Source of the DNA: Pontibacter sp. HSC-36F09
Lineage (GTDB): Bacteria > Bacteroidota > Bacteroidia > Cytophagales > Hymenobacteraceae
Assembly (NCBI RefSeq): GCF_024171605.1
Contig: NZ_JALKAA010000001.1
Location: 930,001 to 994,000 of the forward strand
DNA: 64,000 nucleotides
Reading direction: 5' to 3'
Under the pieces are notes generated by a model. That model saw only the letters and a program-made list of their open reading frames with translations. It was not told the origin of the DNA and did no database searches. The first letter of the stretch is position 1, and every line of letters starts with the position of its first letter. Positions 8,031-17,034 of the stretch are shown piece after piece. The position numbers were made by a program, and so were the translations under genes.

Positions 8031-9257
8031 ATGAAAGAGCTTCTCGAAAAATTTGAGAATAAACGTCCTGAGATAGTATTTGAGTGGAAAGATGCTGAGA
8101 CTGAGGCAGAAGGCTGGGTGGTGATCAACTCGCTGCGCGGTGGTGCAGCCGGTGGTGGCACCCGCATGCGCAAAGGCCTGGACAAGCGCGAGGTAGAATC
8201 GTTGGCCAAAACCATGGAAGTGAAGTTCACCGTATCAGGTCCTGCCATCGGCGGGGCTAAGTCAGGTATAAACTTCGATCCGGCCGACCCGCGGAAGCGC
8301 GGCGTGCTGGAGCGCTGGTACAAGGCTGTTATTCCACTGCTCAAAAGCTACTATGGCACGGGCGGCGACCTCAACGTGGACGAGATACACGAAGTGATAC
8401 CGATTACGGAAGATTATGGCCTGTGGCACCCGCAGGAAGGTGTGGTGAACGGGCACTTTAACGCCACTGAGCCGCAGAAGATCAACAAAGTAGGCCAACT
8501 GCGCCAGGGCGTGATCAAAGTAATTGAAGATCCGGCTTATACCCCGGCGGCAACCCGCAAGTATACAATAGCCGATATGATTACAGGTTATGGTGTGGCC
8601 GAAGCTGTATGTCATTACTATACAATTTGGGGTGGCTCGTATGAAGGCAAGCGCGCCATCATTCAGGGTTGGGGAAATGTAGGCGCTGCTGCTGCCTTCT
8701 ACCTGGCTGGCAAGGGCGTTAAGATTGTCGGTATCATCGACCGGACGGGCGGCTTGATCAGGGAAGAAGGCTTCTCCTTTGATGAGATCCGCGAGCTATA
8801 CCTGGGCCGACAGGGCAACACCCTGTATGCAGAGAACCTGATCCCATTCGAAGAGATGAACAACCGCATCTGGTCACTCCCTGCCGAGATCTTTATACCT
8901 GCCGCTGCATCACGCCTGGTGACGCGCGGACAACTCGAGCAAATGATCGCCAGCGGACTGGAGGTAATCTCCTGCGGAGCCAATGTGCCATTCCAAGATC
9001 CGGAGATATTCTTCGGCCCTACCGGTGAGTTCGCCGATCAAAACATATCGGTTATACCTGACTTTATCGCCAACTGTGGTATGGCGCGGGTGTTCGCTTA
9101 CCTGATGGAGAACGAGGTAGAGATTACGGACGATGCCATTTTCCACGACATCTCGCGTGTCATCCGGGAAGCTTTGGAAAAAACACATACTAAGAATCAG
9201 GCGAAAACAGAGATCGCCAAGGCCTCTTTCGAGATAGCACTCAGCCAACTGCTGTAA
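8031..9257 (+). CDS. Glu/Leu/Phe/Val dehydrogenase family protein
   Basis: NAD(P)-dependent oxidative deamination of an amino acid (or the reverse) is predicted. The N-terminal substrate domain has LRGGAAGGGTRMRKG and PAIGGAKSGI with the presumed catalytic Lys77; the C-terminal Rossmann domain has IIQGWGNVGAAAA. The 408 residues fit the family. Specificity (Glu versus branched chain) is uncertain: it differs clearly from the leucine-dehydrogenase-like protein at 18413 and is closer to the glutamate branch in layout. It is monocistronic, with a promoter element at 7991 and a terminator at 9294. Confidence 0.88.
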   Translation: MKELLEKFENKRPEIVFEWKDAETEAEGWVVINSLRGGAAGGGTRMRKGLDKREVESLAKTMEVKFTVSGPAIGGAKSGINFDPADPRKRGVLERWYKAVIPLLKSYYGTGGDLNVDEIHEVIPITEDYGLWHPQEGVVNGHFNATEPQKINKVGQLRQGVIKVIEDPAYTPAATRKYTIADMITGYGVAEAVCHYYTIWGGSYEGKRAIIQGWGNVGAAAAFYLAGKGVKIVGIIDRTGGLIREEGFSFDEIRELYLGRQGNTLYAENLIPFEEMNNRIWSLPAEIFIPAAASRLVTRGQLEQMIASGLEVISCGANVPFQDPEIFFGPTGEFADQNISVIPDFIANCGMARVFAYLMENEVEITDDAIFHDISRVIREALEKTHTKNQAKTEIAKASFEIALSQLL

Positions 9258-9293
9258 TTTTATATAGCGCCTGTTGGGCCCAGTTATAAATAA

Positions 9294-9322
9294 AAAAGCC
9301 GGAGAAACTCCGGCTTTTTTTT
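9294..9322 (+). terminator. Rho-independent terminator
   Basis: AAAAGCCGGAG, loop AAA, CTCCGGCTTTT, then a T run, downstream of the dehydrogenase. Confidence 0.88.
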
Positions 9323-9648
9323 CACCCTTATATTTTCAAACTGCAACGCCTTTCTTAACAAGATAGGACCTTACCAAGTAACACTGCAGTATTTATCAAA
9401 TCTATTCCCAAAAACCCATACAAACCATTATTGTAATTTTGTTTTATCTAACGACCGAACGCTACGCGGGTTATACAATAAACAGCATTTTTTTAACAAA
9501 CACTTTCTTTTGTACTGTAGACGTTAGTTAACAAAGGATGTAAGTAAAATATAATTTTTACAATACAACATCTATTATCCTCATAGCCTCTGCTCTATGC
9601 CGTAGATCTGCTAAGGGACTTATCAGGTATAGCTGCTTTACTTCTGAC
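9323..9648. other. Intergenic region between convergent genes
   Basis: About 325 bp of AT-rich DNA with no convincing reading frame. One CAGGTATAGC word lies at about 9625, 24 bp past the end of the AsmA-like gene. No clear terminator for the AsmA-like gene is seen. Confidence 0.5.
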
Positions 9649-12165
9649 CTAATCAAAGTCAAAATATTCACCTTCCTGCAGCTCCACTTTCTTTTCCTGT
9701 TTCACTGGCTTTTTGCCGCGCAGCAGATCCTTCAGTTCCTGGCCTTCCTGTTTCAGATCGGTTTTGATCTTCTCGCGCACACGCTCGTTGTCGTACGCCA
9801 GCTTAAAGTCGTTCTCCTTGCCGCGCAGGGTCAGGAAAAGCGAGCTGTTCCCTGCATCTGTATCCTCAGCCACCACACCGTAAACGCTGTCACGGTCAGG
9901 CCGGCGATCTTTCGTAAGAGGCAGCTTGATACGATAGTCCATGTCCTGGTCGAAGGTATGGGTACCGGAGATAGACACCGAAGGTATAGCCGAGAGGTTG
10001 GAACGAATGTCCATCTCCGGAATGAAGATGGTGCGCTGCTGTATCCAGAAGTTATTGCTGAGCTCTGCAAACTTCATATTCGCCAGTTCTGACCGCTTCA
10101 CGAAGGCCGACATCTTCTGCATCGGGGCAAAGTTGATCAGCTGACCGTCGCGCACCGTGGCGGCAATCTCCGCCTGCATGAGGTCCGTTTTGGTGTTGAG
10201 CTGGCTATCGAAGTAAACGTCCGACACAATGTTGGCTGTCAGCCTGCCCCGCAGCTGCTTATCAGAAATAAAGCTCTGTCCGAAATTCTCAAAAACATAG
10301 AACAGACTGTCGACGCTCATGTTGCTCAACTTGGTGGCTGTGCTCACCTTGATGTGGTCGCGGTTGCGGGCATCGAGATTTCCGCGTACGGCGAAGTTCC
10401 CTCCAATGGCGTTGAACGAGATGTTGGGGGAAGACACGATCTGGTTGCGCAGCTTCACCTCTCCTTTGATGTGCTCCGCTCTGAAGCGCCTGAACTTTGC
10501 CTGCCGGATAGTGGCACCCAGGTCGAAGGCAATATCGGGCGAGATGTTAAACTTATAAGCAGCACTGCCAGTCTGCCTGGCATCGGCTGGGGTATTCAGC
10601 TCTTCGCTCAGCAACTGGTCAAAGTTGAGGTATTGGCTGCTGAAGTCGGCTTCAACAAGTAGGCGTTGTTTATCGAGCAGCAACCAGGCCATCACGTTGC
10701 GAAACATTCCGTTCAGCACAAAGTCCGAATCGCCGAGTTGGCCTTTGAAATCCGACACCGCTACATCATTCTTTTTGAAAATGAAGTTTCCGTTTAAGCC
10801 ACTCAATGGCATCGGCATTTCCTTGAGGTTCAGCATCACGTTATGCAGCGTGATATCGCCGCTTGTGTTGAGCGTGCTGTTGCCCGGCCTGGCCTTGAAC
10901 TCTTTTAGGTTACCTGCAAAGGCGATGCGCACATCCGCCAGGCCGCTTCCGCTTTTCACCTCTTCAAGCTGTAGCAGGCTCACCACATAGCCCACATCCA
11001 GCATGCCCTTGGCACTGAAAGCCAGGTAGGGGTTCTCAAAATTGCGGTAAGTTACACTCCCCTCAAAAGGACGCTTGTTCAGGATGCCTTTCAGGTTCTT
11101 CAGCTCCAGCAACGACGTTGCAGCGCTCTTACTGGCGCCATTCGTAAAGTATCCATCCAGGTGCAGGCCTTCAATTTTCTGCTTGGTGTCAGGGTGAAAG
11201 AAAGAGGCGTTGCGTGCGCCAAACTCAAAAGCTACCTCCGGGTTTTGCTTGCCGGATGCCTTGCCTTTTACAGTGCCCTTGAAGAAGACGTCTCCCTCGC
11301 TGCGGTACTGGCTGTACTCACGTGTAATATGTTGGGGCAGCAACGAGAGCAGCGACTGTATGTTGGTGTCTTTACCCTGCATTTGCAGGTCGAGTTCCGT
11401 AGTGCCGCCATAGGCAATTTGCCCGCCTACTTCATAGGCAGCACCCTCTACCTGCACAACAGAGGGTCGCAAGGCAATGGTGCGCGCGGTGCGGTCTATT
11501 GTCAGCGCTGTGTGCAGCGCTACAGACTTCCCCTTGAAGAATTCACTCTCAACTATCCGGATGGTGCTGATCGTGGCGTTTCCTTTTGTTTCAAGGGCTA
11601 TCTTATCGTTGGTGATCGCCATAGCCGCATCTAATTGCTGCGCATCGGCTTGGATGTAGTGGTTCAGTTGGAGGTCGGTGTAGCGCAGCGCGACCCGGCT
11701 CAGGTGGATTTTCTCCAGATGGAAGGCGAAATCACCGGACGAATTGCTGGAGTCGGTTGCCAGGATATGGTAGTTGACCTGCCCGTTTTTGAGCACGCGC
11801 ACATGGATGGAGCCGTTCTCCAGGTATAGCTGCTTCACGTCATACCTTCCCCGGATGATGTCGAACACGCTGAACGTGAAATACAACTTCTCGGCCCTTG
11901 CCAGCGACGAGTCACTGTCTGCTATACCTTCGTGCACGTTTACCTGTTCGAGGGCCACAGCCACCTGCGGAAACTTATCGAAAAGGGAAAGCGAAATTTT
12001 GCCGACGTCTACCTTTGTCGTGATATGCTTATTGGCTTCGGCCACAAAGAGTCCGATTATTTTATCTTGGTACGCATACACCAGCCCTGCCGAAATGCCT
12101 GTGATCGCCACTGCTGCCAGGGCGACATAAAATAGCACTTTTTTCACAACACGTTTTCGTCCCAA
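9649..12165 (-). CDS. AsmA-family envelope protein
   Basis: An 838-residue protein with one N-terminal helix (about 9-31) followed by a long periplasmic beta-rich repeat region typical of AsmA/TamB-like proteins, which are thought to bridge the envelope and move phospholipids. The AsmA N-terminal pattern is visible (LFVAEANKHITTKVDVGKIS, then LEQVNVHEG). Repeated segments of the type GDITLHNVMLNLKEMPMPLSGLNG and GNFAVRGNLDARNRD lie in the second half. The C terminus is highly charged. Transcribed alone. The exact role of this paralogue is unknown. Confidence 0.85.
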   Translation of the reverse strand: MGRKRVVKKVLFYVALAAVAITGISAGLVYAYQDKIIGLFVAEANKHITTKVDVGKISLSLFDKFPQVAVALEQVNVHEGIADSDSSLARAEKLYFTFSVFDIIRGRYDVKQLYLENGSIHVRVLKNGQVNYHILATDSSNSSGDFAFHLEKIHLSRVALRYTDLQLNHYIQADAQQLDAAMAITNDKIALETKGNATISTIRIVESEFFKGKSVALHTALTIDRTARTIALRPSVVQVEGAAYEVGGQIAYGGTTELDLQMQGKDTNIQSLLSLLPQHITREYSQYRSEGDVFFKGTVKGKASGKQNPEVAFEFGARNASFFHPDTKQKIEGLHLDGYFTNGASKSAATSLLELKNLKGILNKRPFEGSVTYRNFENPYLAFSAKGMLDVGYVVSLLQLEEVKSGSGLADVRIAFAGNLKEFKARPGNSTLNTSGDITLHNVMLNLKEMPMPLSGLNGNFIFKKNDVAVSDFKGQLGDSDFVLNGMFRNVMAWLLLDKQRLLVEADFSSQYLNFDQLLSEELNTPADARQTGSAAYKFNISPDIAFDLGATIRQAKFRRFRAEHIKGEVKLRNQIVSSPNISFNAIGGNFAVRGNLDARNRDHIKVSTATKLSNMSVDSLFYVFENFGQSFISDKQLRGRLTANIVSDVYFDSQLNTKTDLMQAEIAATVRDGQLINFAPMQKMSAFVKRSELANMKFAELSNNFWIQQRTIFIPEMDIRSNLSAIPSVSISGTHTFDQDMDYRIKLPLTKDRRPDRDSVYGVVAEDTDAGNSSLFLTLRGKENDFKLAYDNERVREKIKTDLKQEGQELKDLLRGKKPVKQEKKVELQEGEYFDFD

Positions 12166-12277
12166 GAGAAAGTTCAGATTTTAAGCATCTTACAAAAGCT
12201 AAAGGTACTGCAGTATTCACACGTGCACAATAGGCGATGCGGCTCGAAAAAAAATTTTAAGATTTTTTTAGCAGATG

Positions 12278-12309
12278 TTTTGCAGTTCCAAAAAAACACC
12301 CCATATTTG
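12278..12309 (+). promoter_or_regulatory. Possible tRNA-Val promoter
   Basis: TTTTG (12278-12282) and CATATTTG (12302-12309) are 19 bp apart, close to the Bacteroidota promoter pattern with one mismatch in the -7 box. Confidence 0.4.
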
Positions 12310-12350
12310 CATCATCAAAAGGGGACAACAGGTCTTCAAAACGAGAAAAT

Positions 12351-12425
12351 GGGGTGTTAGCTCAGCTGGTTCAGAGCACCTGCCTTACAAGCAGGGGGTC
12401 ACTGGTTCGAATCCAGTACGCCCCA
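12351..12425 (+). tRNA. tRNA-Val (anticodon TAC)
   Basis: A full cloverleaf can be drawn: acceptor GGGGTGT/ACGCCCC, D stem GCTC/GAGC, anticodon stem CCTGC/GCAGG with loop CTTACAA (anticodon TAC), T arm ACTGG-TTCGAAT-CCAGT, discriminator A. The 3' CCA is not encoded. Confidence 0.96.
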
Positions 12426-12427
12426 CA

Positions 12428-12458
12428 AAAGGACAACTGCAAAGTTGTCCTTTTTTTA
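12428..12458 (+). terminator. Terminator of tRNA-Val
   Basis: AAAGGACAACT, loop GCAA, AGTTGTCCTTT, then a T run directly behind the tRNA. Confidence 0.9.
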
Positions 12459-13149
12459 TGTCCATACTTTTCTGAAGCGCTATACTTCAACAAGCAAACC
12501 TCCCCCCAGCTTACTGTATAACGGCCTGATTTCGAATAAAATATACAGAAGATAGTAAGGTTTCAAACCTCGCTTTCAAGAAGGTATAATATGCCTGCAA
12601 ATTTCATAGCTCCTAAGCATGCGAAGACTGTTAGGTCCTAAACTTTACCACCAATTGTTGGCAGCAAAACTCTGTAGGGCTATACCCATATTCTCTCCTT
12701 GAAGACATGTGAGAAATCAAGTTTGAAATTTGCAGGCGTAGCTCAGTGAAGGGTGTTGGCATTTGGTGTAAGACTCTCTTAAAGGCATACGCTCCTATTG
12801 GCCCTCTGCCGCAAGTTTTGGATTCCCGTTCTTCCTTGTCCTCAAAGGGATGGTCTTTTCTAGTACTAAACTGCCTAGCTCTAAGCATTCAGAACTCCTC
12901 CGTATAGGCTGTACCGGTGTGCATTTTCCAAACAGGATTCACACAGGCTCATTACTCTCCTGAATGGATTCCCTTATAAGGGATTGCCTCTGAAATCGTA
13001 ATCTCAATTTGTTTTATATGCCTGCACAGGGCAGTAAGGACAGAAAGCTGCTCAAGAAGACTTTATCTGGTTATTAATTTGGGGAAGGCCTAGCTGAAGG
13101 TATAGGTATAGACTATACTATGTCGCGGGATGAGAGTGTACTTTAGATT
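12459..13149. other. 691-bp gap behind tRNA-Val
   Basis: No gene is convincing. An 85-codon frame on the minus strand (12631-12888) has no recognisable motif or start signal. Four copies of the GGTATA/TATACC word occur, including an overlapping tandem at 13098-13111. A tRNA 3' end next to gene-poor DNA could mark an old integration site, but I see no duplicated tRNA end or integrase. Confidence 0.5.
13098..13111. repeat. Overlapping tandem of AGGTATAG
   Basis: Two AGGTATAG octamers overlap by two bases (13098-13105 and 13104-13111), giving a 6-bp period. The same arrangement recurs at 26301, 26528 and 39667. Confidence 0.85.
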
Positions 13150-13755
13150 CTACCCAGCTATACCTGACCTGGAAAGAAATTGCTTGTGCAGGGCAAGCAC
13201 CTGGGGTATTATAAGTTGTTGGTCGTCGTTGTAGACAATGTGCTGTGCCCGGGATACTTTTTCTTCTTCGCTCAGCTGCTTGCTGATGATCGCTTTTATA
13301 TCAGCTTCTGTGCGGTGTGGGTCGCGTTTAAGCAGTCGCTTGAGGCGCACATCCAGCGGGGCAGTCACGACAATGATCTCATCCATCTGCCGCCACGATT
13401 CTGATTCAAACATCAGAGCAGCTTCCTTGATTAGGTAAGGGGCATTTGCATTGACCTCAGCCCAGCGCTCAAAGTCAAGGCCTACATGCGGATGCACCAA
13501 GGCATTAAGCTTGTCCAGCCGTTCCTGATTATTGAAGACTACTGATGCCAGATAGGCACGGTCCAAATGCCCTTCCGAGGTATAGGTTTCCTGCCCAAAG
13601 GCCGCCTGCAGTTCCTGCTTCAGTGCAAGGTCGTATTGCATCACCCACTTGGCGCGGGTGTCGGCGTCATACACAGGTATACCCAGCACTTGAAACACGC
13701 GGCATACAATGGTTTTGCCTACGCCTATTCCGCCGGTTATACCTATCCTGAGCAT
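13150..13755 (-). CDS. coaE: Dephospho-CoA kinase
   Basis: Phosphorylates the ribose of dephospho-CoA in the last step of CoA synthesis. P-loop GGIGVGKT at residues 8-15, the YDADTRAKW segment for substrate binding and the lid LLKRDPHRTEADIKAII are all present; 201 residues is the usual length. It is the last gene of the leftward block from nusB, starting 5 bp after the YbbR-like gene. panC and panD, of the same pathway, lie elsewhere in this window. Confidence 0.95.
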   Translation of the reverse strand: MLRIGITGGIGVGKTIVCRVFQVLGIPVYDADTRAKWVMQYDLALKQELQAAFGQETYTSEGHLDRAYLASVVFNNQERLDKLNALVHPHVGLDFERWAEVNANAPYLIKEAALMFESESWRQMDEIIVVTAPLDVRLKRLLKRDPHRTEADIKAIISKQLSEEEKVSRAQHIVYNDDQQLIIPQVLALHKQFLSRSGIAG

Positions 13756-13760
13756 GCGCT

Positions 13761-14738
13761 TTATTTTTTTAAGACGGCTTTGATGCGCTCAGGCCAGAGT
13801 GTAATGCTGCGGGCACCGGCAGGCTTCTGCACAAGTTCGGGTGCCACTGTGGAGTCGAGGCGGCTATACCTGGAGAAATCTACAATGGCCTTGAATGCTT
13901 CGGAGTTAATGACGGCCGCTGAATCTTCGAGTGCGAGGTAGCGAATCAGCACCACCTGCGGACGCAAGGTTACCTCGGTATTCAAGGGCACATTCACCAT
14001 TTCCGGCACAACCTGGTGTTCGCGCTGTTGTAGTGGCTTTATCCTTGCCGAAACAGTGGCCTCTGTTATATCCGCCTTCACCAGCGACTTGTTATCATAC
14101 TCGATGGGCACCACGATCTTAGCCGACTCAGTCAGGTTGGTGATCGGCAAACGCAAAATAAAAGGGCTTGGCAAACTATCGACCATGGAGGATGGTCCTC
14201 GGAAAGTAATGGTGTCCGGATCAATACGGACAGGGCGTAGCATGGCGTGGCGTTCGCCTGTCACTTTCTGAGCAGGGTCGAGCTGCAGCGCGATGCGGCG
14301 CGTCACATTCTCATTGAAGTTAAAGAAAAGGGTATCGGTTACAACAAAGTTAAGCTGCAGACCGTCCATGGCATTCACCAGAGCAGGTCTTAAGGCGGAG
14401 CCAAGCAGATAATTGTTGCGGGGAAGGCTACGGATGTAGACCTCTGCGGGCTGTACTTCTACCCTAAGTGCTTTGCGAAGGAGTTTCCACCCACGGCCGG
14501 TAACGTTTACCGCTACCTCTTCAGGCAGTGGACTGATTGGAACCAGGCGCTGTTCGTTGTACACAAAGCGCACCGGGTAGGAGGTCTGGGTAGAGTAGCT
14601 TTTGTTGAGGGCATTGAGCAGCCAGAAAGTAGAAGCCGCCACAAAACAGAGCACTACAATTCTCCAGTAGTGCTCTGTTTGGGGCTTAAATGGCCTTACA
14701 AACCATAAAATGATATTTCGGGCTTTCTCAAACGACAA
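13761..14738 (-). CDS. YbbR-like domain protein
   Basis: A 325-residue protein with one N-terminal helix (about 25-43) and extracytoplasmic YbbR-type beta repeats. Recognisable pieces are the SYPVRFVYNEQRLVPISPLP opening and PLNTEVTLRPQVVLI in a later repeat. In Firmicutes, YbbR/CdaR regulates the diadenylate cyclase CdaA; whether that applies here is unknown, and no cyclase gene is adjacent. The position between yajC and coaE is a common Bacteroidota arrangement. Confidence 0.8.
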   Translation of the reverse strand: MSFEKARNIILWFVRPFKPQTEHYWRIVVLCFVAASTFWLLNALNKSYSTQTSYPVRFVYNEQRLVPISPLPEEVAVNVTGRGWKLLRKALRVEVQPAEVYIRSLPRNNYLLGSALRPALVNAMDGLQLNFVVTDTLFFNFNENVTRRIALQLDPAQKVTGERHAMLRPVRIDPDTITFRGPSSMVDSLPSPFILRLPITNLTESAKIVVPIEYDNKSLVKADITEATVSARIKPLQQREHQVVPEMVNVPLNTEVTLRPQVVLIRYLALEDSAAVINSEAFKAIVDFSRYSRLDSTVAPELVQKPAGARSITLWPERIKAVLKK

Positions 14739-14750
14739 GGTGTCTTATCC

Positions 14751-15053
14751 TTATTTCACTTTAGCAGTAGCTTCCAGCGAGATAGCAGATTTCTCAAACA
14801 AAAGACGCACGCCTTTGTCTACTTCTATCTCTACGGTGTCATCGTTAACAGCTGTTAAACGACCATGCAGTCCGCCTATTGTCACGACCTGCATACCTTT
14901 GGTCAGCTCTTCACGAAATTTTTTCTGGTCCTTCGCTTTTTTCTGCTGCGGACGGATCATGAAAAAATAGAAAACAAGGATAATAGCGCCGAACATCAGG
15001 AGCTGTGGCAGCATGCCACCGTCTGGTGCGGCTTGTAGGAATATCGTTTGCAT
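14751..15053 (-). CDS. yajC: Preprotein translocase accessory subunit YajC
   Basis: Small single-helix inner-membrane protein that associates with SecDF. Hydrophobic segment about 15-33 (LPQLLMFGAIILVFYFF) is followed by the family motif MIRPQQKKAKDQKKF and a beta-rich tail with GMQVVTIGGLHG. 100 residues, normal length. Short spacings (12 bp to the YbbR-like gene, 32 bp to DUF1573) support one operon. Confidence 0.95.
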   Translation of the reverse strand: MQTIFLQAAPDGGMLPQLLMFGAIILVFYFFMIRPQQKKAKDQKKFREELTKGMQVVTIGGLHGRLTAVNDDTVEIEVDKGVRLLFEKSAISLEATAKVK

Positions 15054-15085
15054 AAAAAGGGTTGTGCTCTTTAGAGCGTGATTTT

Positions 15086-15625
15086 TTAGTTGAGTTTCAC
15101 TGGGCCGTCAGCGCCTGCAGTTGGGATGCTAGATGAAGTTACGTTGCCCTTCATGAACACACGCACAATGTTAGGCTCTGTATTGGCACGAACCGTCACA
15201 GTCGGAGACTGCTGGCCAGGCTTGTTACGGCTATCGAAACGCACCTTCACTTCGCCTTCTTCACCTGGAGCAACAGGAGTCTTCGTCCAGTCAGGAGCGG
15301 TGCAACCACAAGAGGCAGAAGCACTCTCAATTACCAGCGGCGACTTGCCTGTGTTGGTGAATTTGAAGGTATGCTCTACTATATCACCTTCTTTAATGGT
15401 GCCGAAATCATACTCGGTTGTCGCGAAGCTCATTACCGCCATGTTCTCGGTGCTGGCCGTTTGGCTGGTTGGCACTACGTTCGGGTTATCCACTACTTGC
15501 GGCTGATCTGCAGGTGCAGTTGCTTCGGCAGTAGTTGCCTCTGATGCCGTCGTGTTGTTCTGGTCGCAACTGGTCACTGTCATGGCAGTGCCAAGCGCTA
15601 GGGCTAATAAGAAGTTCTTTTTCAT
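15086..15625 (-). CDS. DUF1573 lipoprotein
   Basis: The start at 15625 is chosen over a longer in-frame extension because it opens the signal sequence MKKNFLLALALGTAMTVTSC, lipobox TSC, followed by Asp. The mature chain has a Thr/Ala-rich linker, then a DUF1573 Ig-like domain with the characteristic FATTEYDFGTIKEGDIVEHT and FKFTNTGKSPLVI segments. DUF1573 proteins are abundant exported proteins in Bacteroidota with unclear function. 179 residues. Confidence 0.88.
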   Translation of the reverse strand: MKKNFLLALALGTAMTVTSCDQNNTTASEATTAEATAPADQPQVVDNPNVVPTSQTASTENMAVMSFATTEYDFGTIKEGDIVEHTFKFTNTGKSPLVIESASASCGCTAPDWTKTPVAPGEEGEVKVRFDSRNKPGQQSPTVTVRANTEPNIVRVFMKGNVTSSSIPTAGADGPVKLN

Positions 15626-15650
15626 ATCAGTTAAACAGCTTTTTGCTTGA

Positions 15651-16649
15651 TTATAGTTTCGCAATAATGTGTTGTGCAAATTCCATGGTGCCGGCTTTGC
15701 CTCCCAGGTCGCCTGTGCACTCTTCTCTGTTAGCAAGCGTTGCATCCAGAGCCGTCTCAATGCGGTACGCCTCATCTTTCAAATCGATGTGGTGCAGCAT
15801 CATGATGGCCGAGCGCAGCAATGCAGTTGGGTTCGCTTTGCCCTGGCCTGCAATATCAGGAGCAGAACCGTGTACGGCTTCGAAAATGGCCATGTCGCTG
15901 CCGATGTTGGCACCGGACACGACACCCAGACCGCCTACCAGACCCGCGCACAGGTCAGAAAGGATATCACCGAACAGGTTGGTGGTTACGATCACGTCGA
16001 ACTGCTCTGGCTTAATCACCAGCTGCATGCACATATTGTCGATGATCTTGTCGTCGTACTGGATGTGCGGATATTCCTTGGATATCTCGCTGGCTTCGCT
16101 CAGGAACAGGGCGCCGGCGCTTTTCAGGATGTTGGCTTTGTGAACAGCCGTTACCTTCTTGCAGTTGTGCTTATTAGCGTATTCAAACGCGGCACGGATG
16201 ATCTTGCGGCAGCCTACGCGTGTGAGGCGGGCTACTGAGTCAGAGATCTGCAGGCGCTCGTCAAACATCTCAAGGCCAGAGTACAGGCCTTCGGTGTTCT
16301 CGCGGAACAGCACCAGGTTCACGTTATCGAAGCGTGTATTTACACCTGGCGTTGTCTTGGCAGGGCGTACATTGGAGTACAAATCGAACATCTGGCGCAG
16401 CTGCACATTAATGCTCTTAAAGCCTTTGCCAACCGGCGTAGTGATAGGGCCTTTCAGGGCCACTTTGTTCTTCTTAAGGGAGGCAATCAGTGTAGAAGGA
16501 ATCAGTTCACCCATCGAGTCGAAGGTGGTCTGTCCTGCATTTTCCTCTTCCCAGGTTACGGGCACGTTAGCGGCACTGAAAACGGCTTTAACAGCTTCTG
16601 TAATCTCTGGTCCAATCCCGTCGCCGGGAATCAGTGTAATCTCTCTCAT
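15651..16649 (-). CDS. NAD-dependent isocitrate dehydrogenase
   Basis: Decarboxylating dehydrogenase of the isocitrate/isopropylmalate family, 332 residues. The opening TLIPGDGIGPEI, the substrate motif RENTEGLYSG (the Glu-Gly pattern of isocitrate rather than isopropylmalate enzymes), the Lys of VTAVHKANILK, metal-site DVIVTTNLFGDILSD, and GSAPDIAGQGKANPTA are all present. TCA-cycle role converting isocitrate to 2-oxoglutarate is the best call; homoisocitrate dehydrogenase is the main alternative. It sits 2 bp from the YtxH-like gene inside the nusB-coaE block. Confidence 0.88.
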   Translation of the reverse strand: MREITLIPGDGIGPEITEAVKAVFSAANVPVTWEEENAGQTTFDSMGELIPSTLIASLKKNKVALKGPITTPVGKGFKSINVQLRQMFDLYSNVRPAKTTPGVNTRFDNVNLVLFRENTEGLYSGLEMFDERLQISDSVARLTRVGCRKIIRAAFEYANKHNCKKVTAVHKANILKSAGALFLSEASEISKEYPHIQYDDKIIDNMCMQLVIKPEQFDVIVTTNLFGDILSDLCAGLVGGLGVVSGANIGSDMAIFEAVHGSAPDIAGQGKANPTALLRSAIMMLHHIDLKDEAYRIETALDATLANREECTGDLGGKAGTMEFAQHIIAKL

Positions 16650-16651
16650 GT

Positions 16652-16954
16652 CTATATTTCTTTCCTGCTGTTAATCTCGTTGATAAGTGAATCGACATCG
16701 CCCAGCAGCTTCTCGGCTTTGTCTTTTGCGTCCTGTATCACACGCTGTCCTTCGGATTTTGCGCTTGAAGTCACACGGTTGCGGTCTTCCACCAGTTCTT
16801 CCAGCAGGTCTGAAAGGGTATCGCGGTATTTCTCAAGGCGGTAGCTCAGCCAGCTGCGTGTCTCTCTACCTTTCTCTGGTGCAAACAGGATACCTGCTGC
16901 AGCTCCTACAGCGGCTCCAGAAACGAAAAACAGGATATTGCTCGTTTTACTCAT
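16652..16954 (-). CDS. YtxH-like membrane-anchored protein
   Basis: 100 residues: an N-terminal hydrophobic Gly/Ala-rich segment (FFVSGAAVGAAAGILFAP) followed by EKGRETR and a long charged helix, the standard YtxH/gas-vesicle-like layout. Often stress-related; function not known. Its stop is separated from the isocitrate dehydrogenase start by 2 bp. Confidence 0.85.
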   Translation of the reverse strand: MSKTSNILFFVSGAAVGAAAGILFAPEKGRETRSWLSYRLEKYRDTLSDLLEELVEDRNRVTSSAKSEGQRVIQDAKDKAEKLLGDVDSLINEINSRKEI

Positions 16955-17034
16955 AGGATTATCTCTATACTTATATATTAGGTATGTCGTTACCCACTAT
17001 TACGGTATAATGGGGCGTAAAGACGGACAATACC

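Noticed and set aside
12631..12888. 85-codon minus-strand frame behind tRNA-Val
   Set aside because: No recognisable motif, no promoter or ribosome site, irregular amino-acid composition; likely chance.
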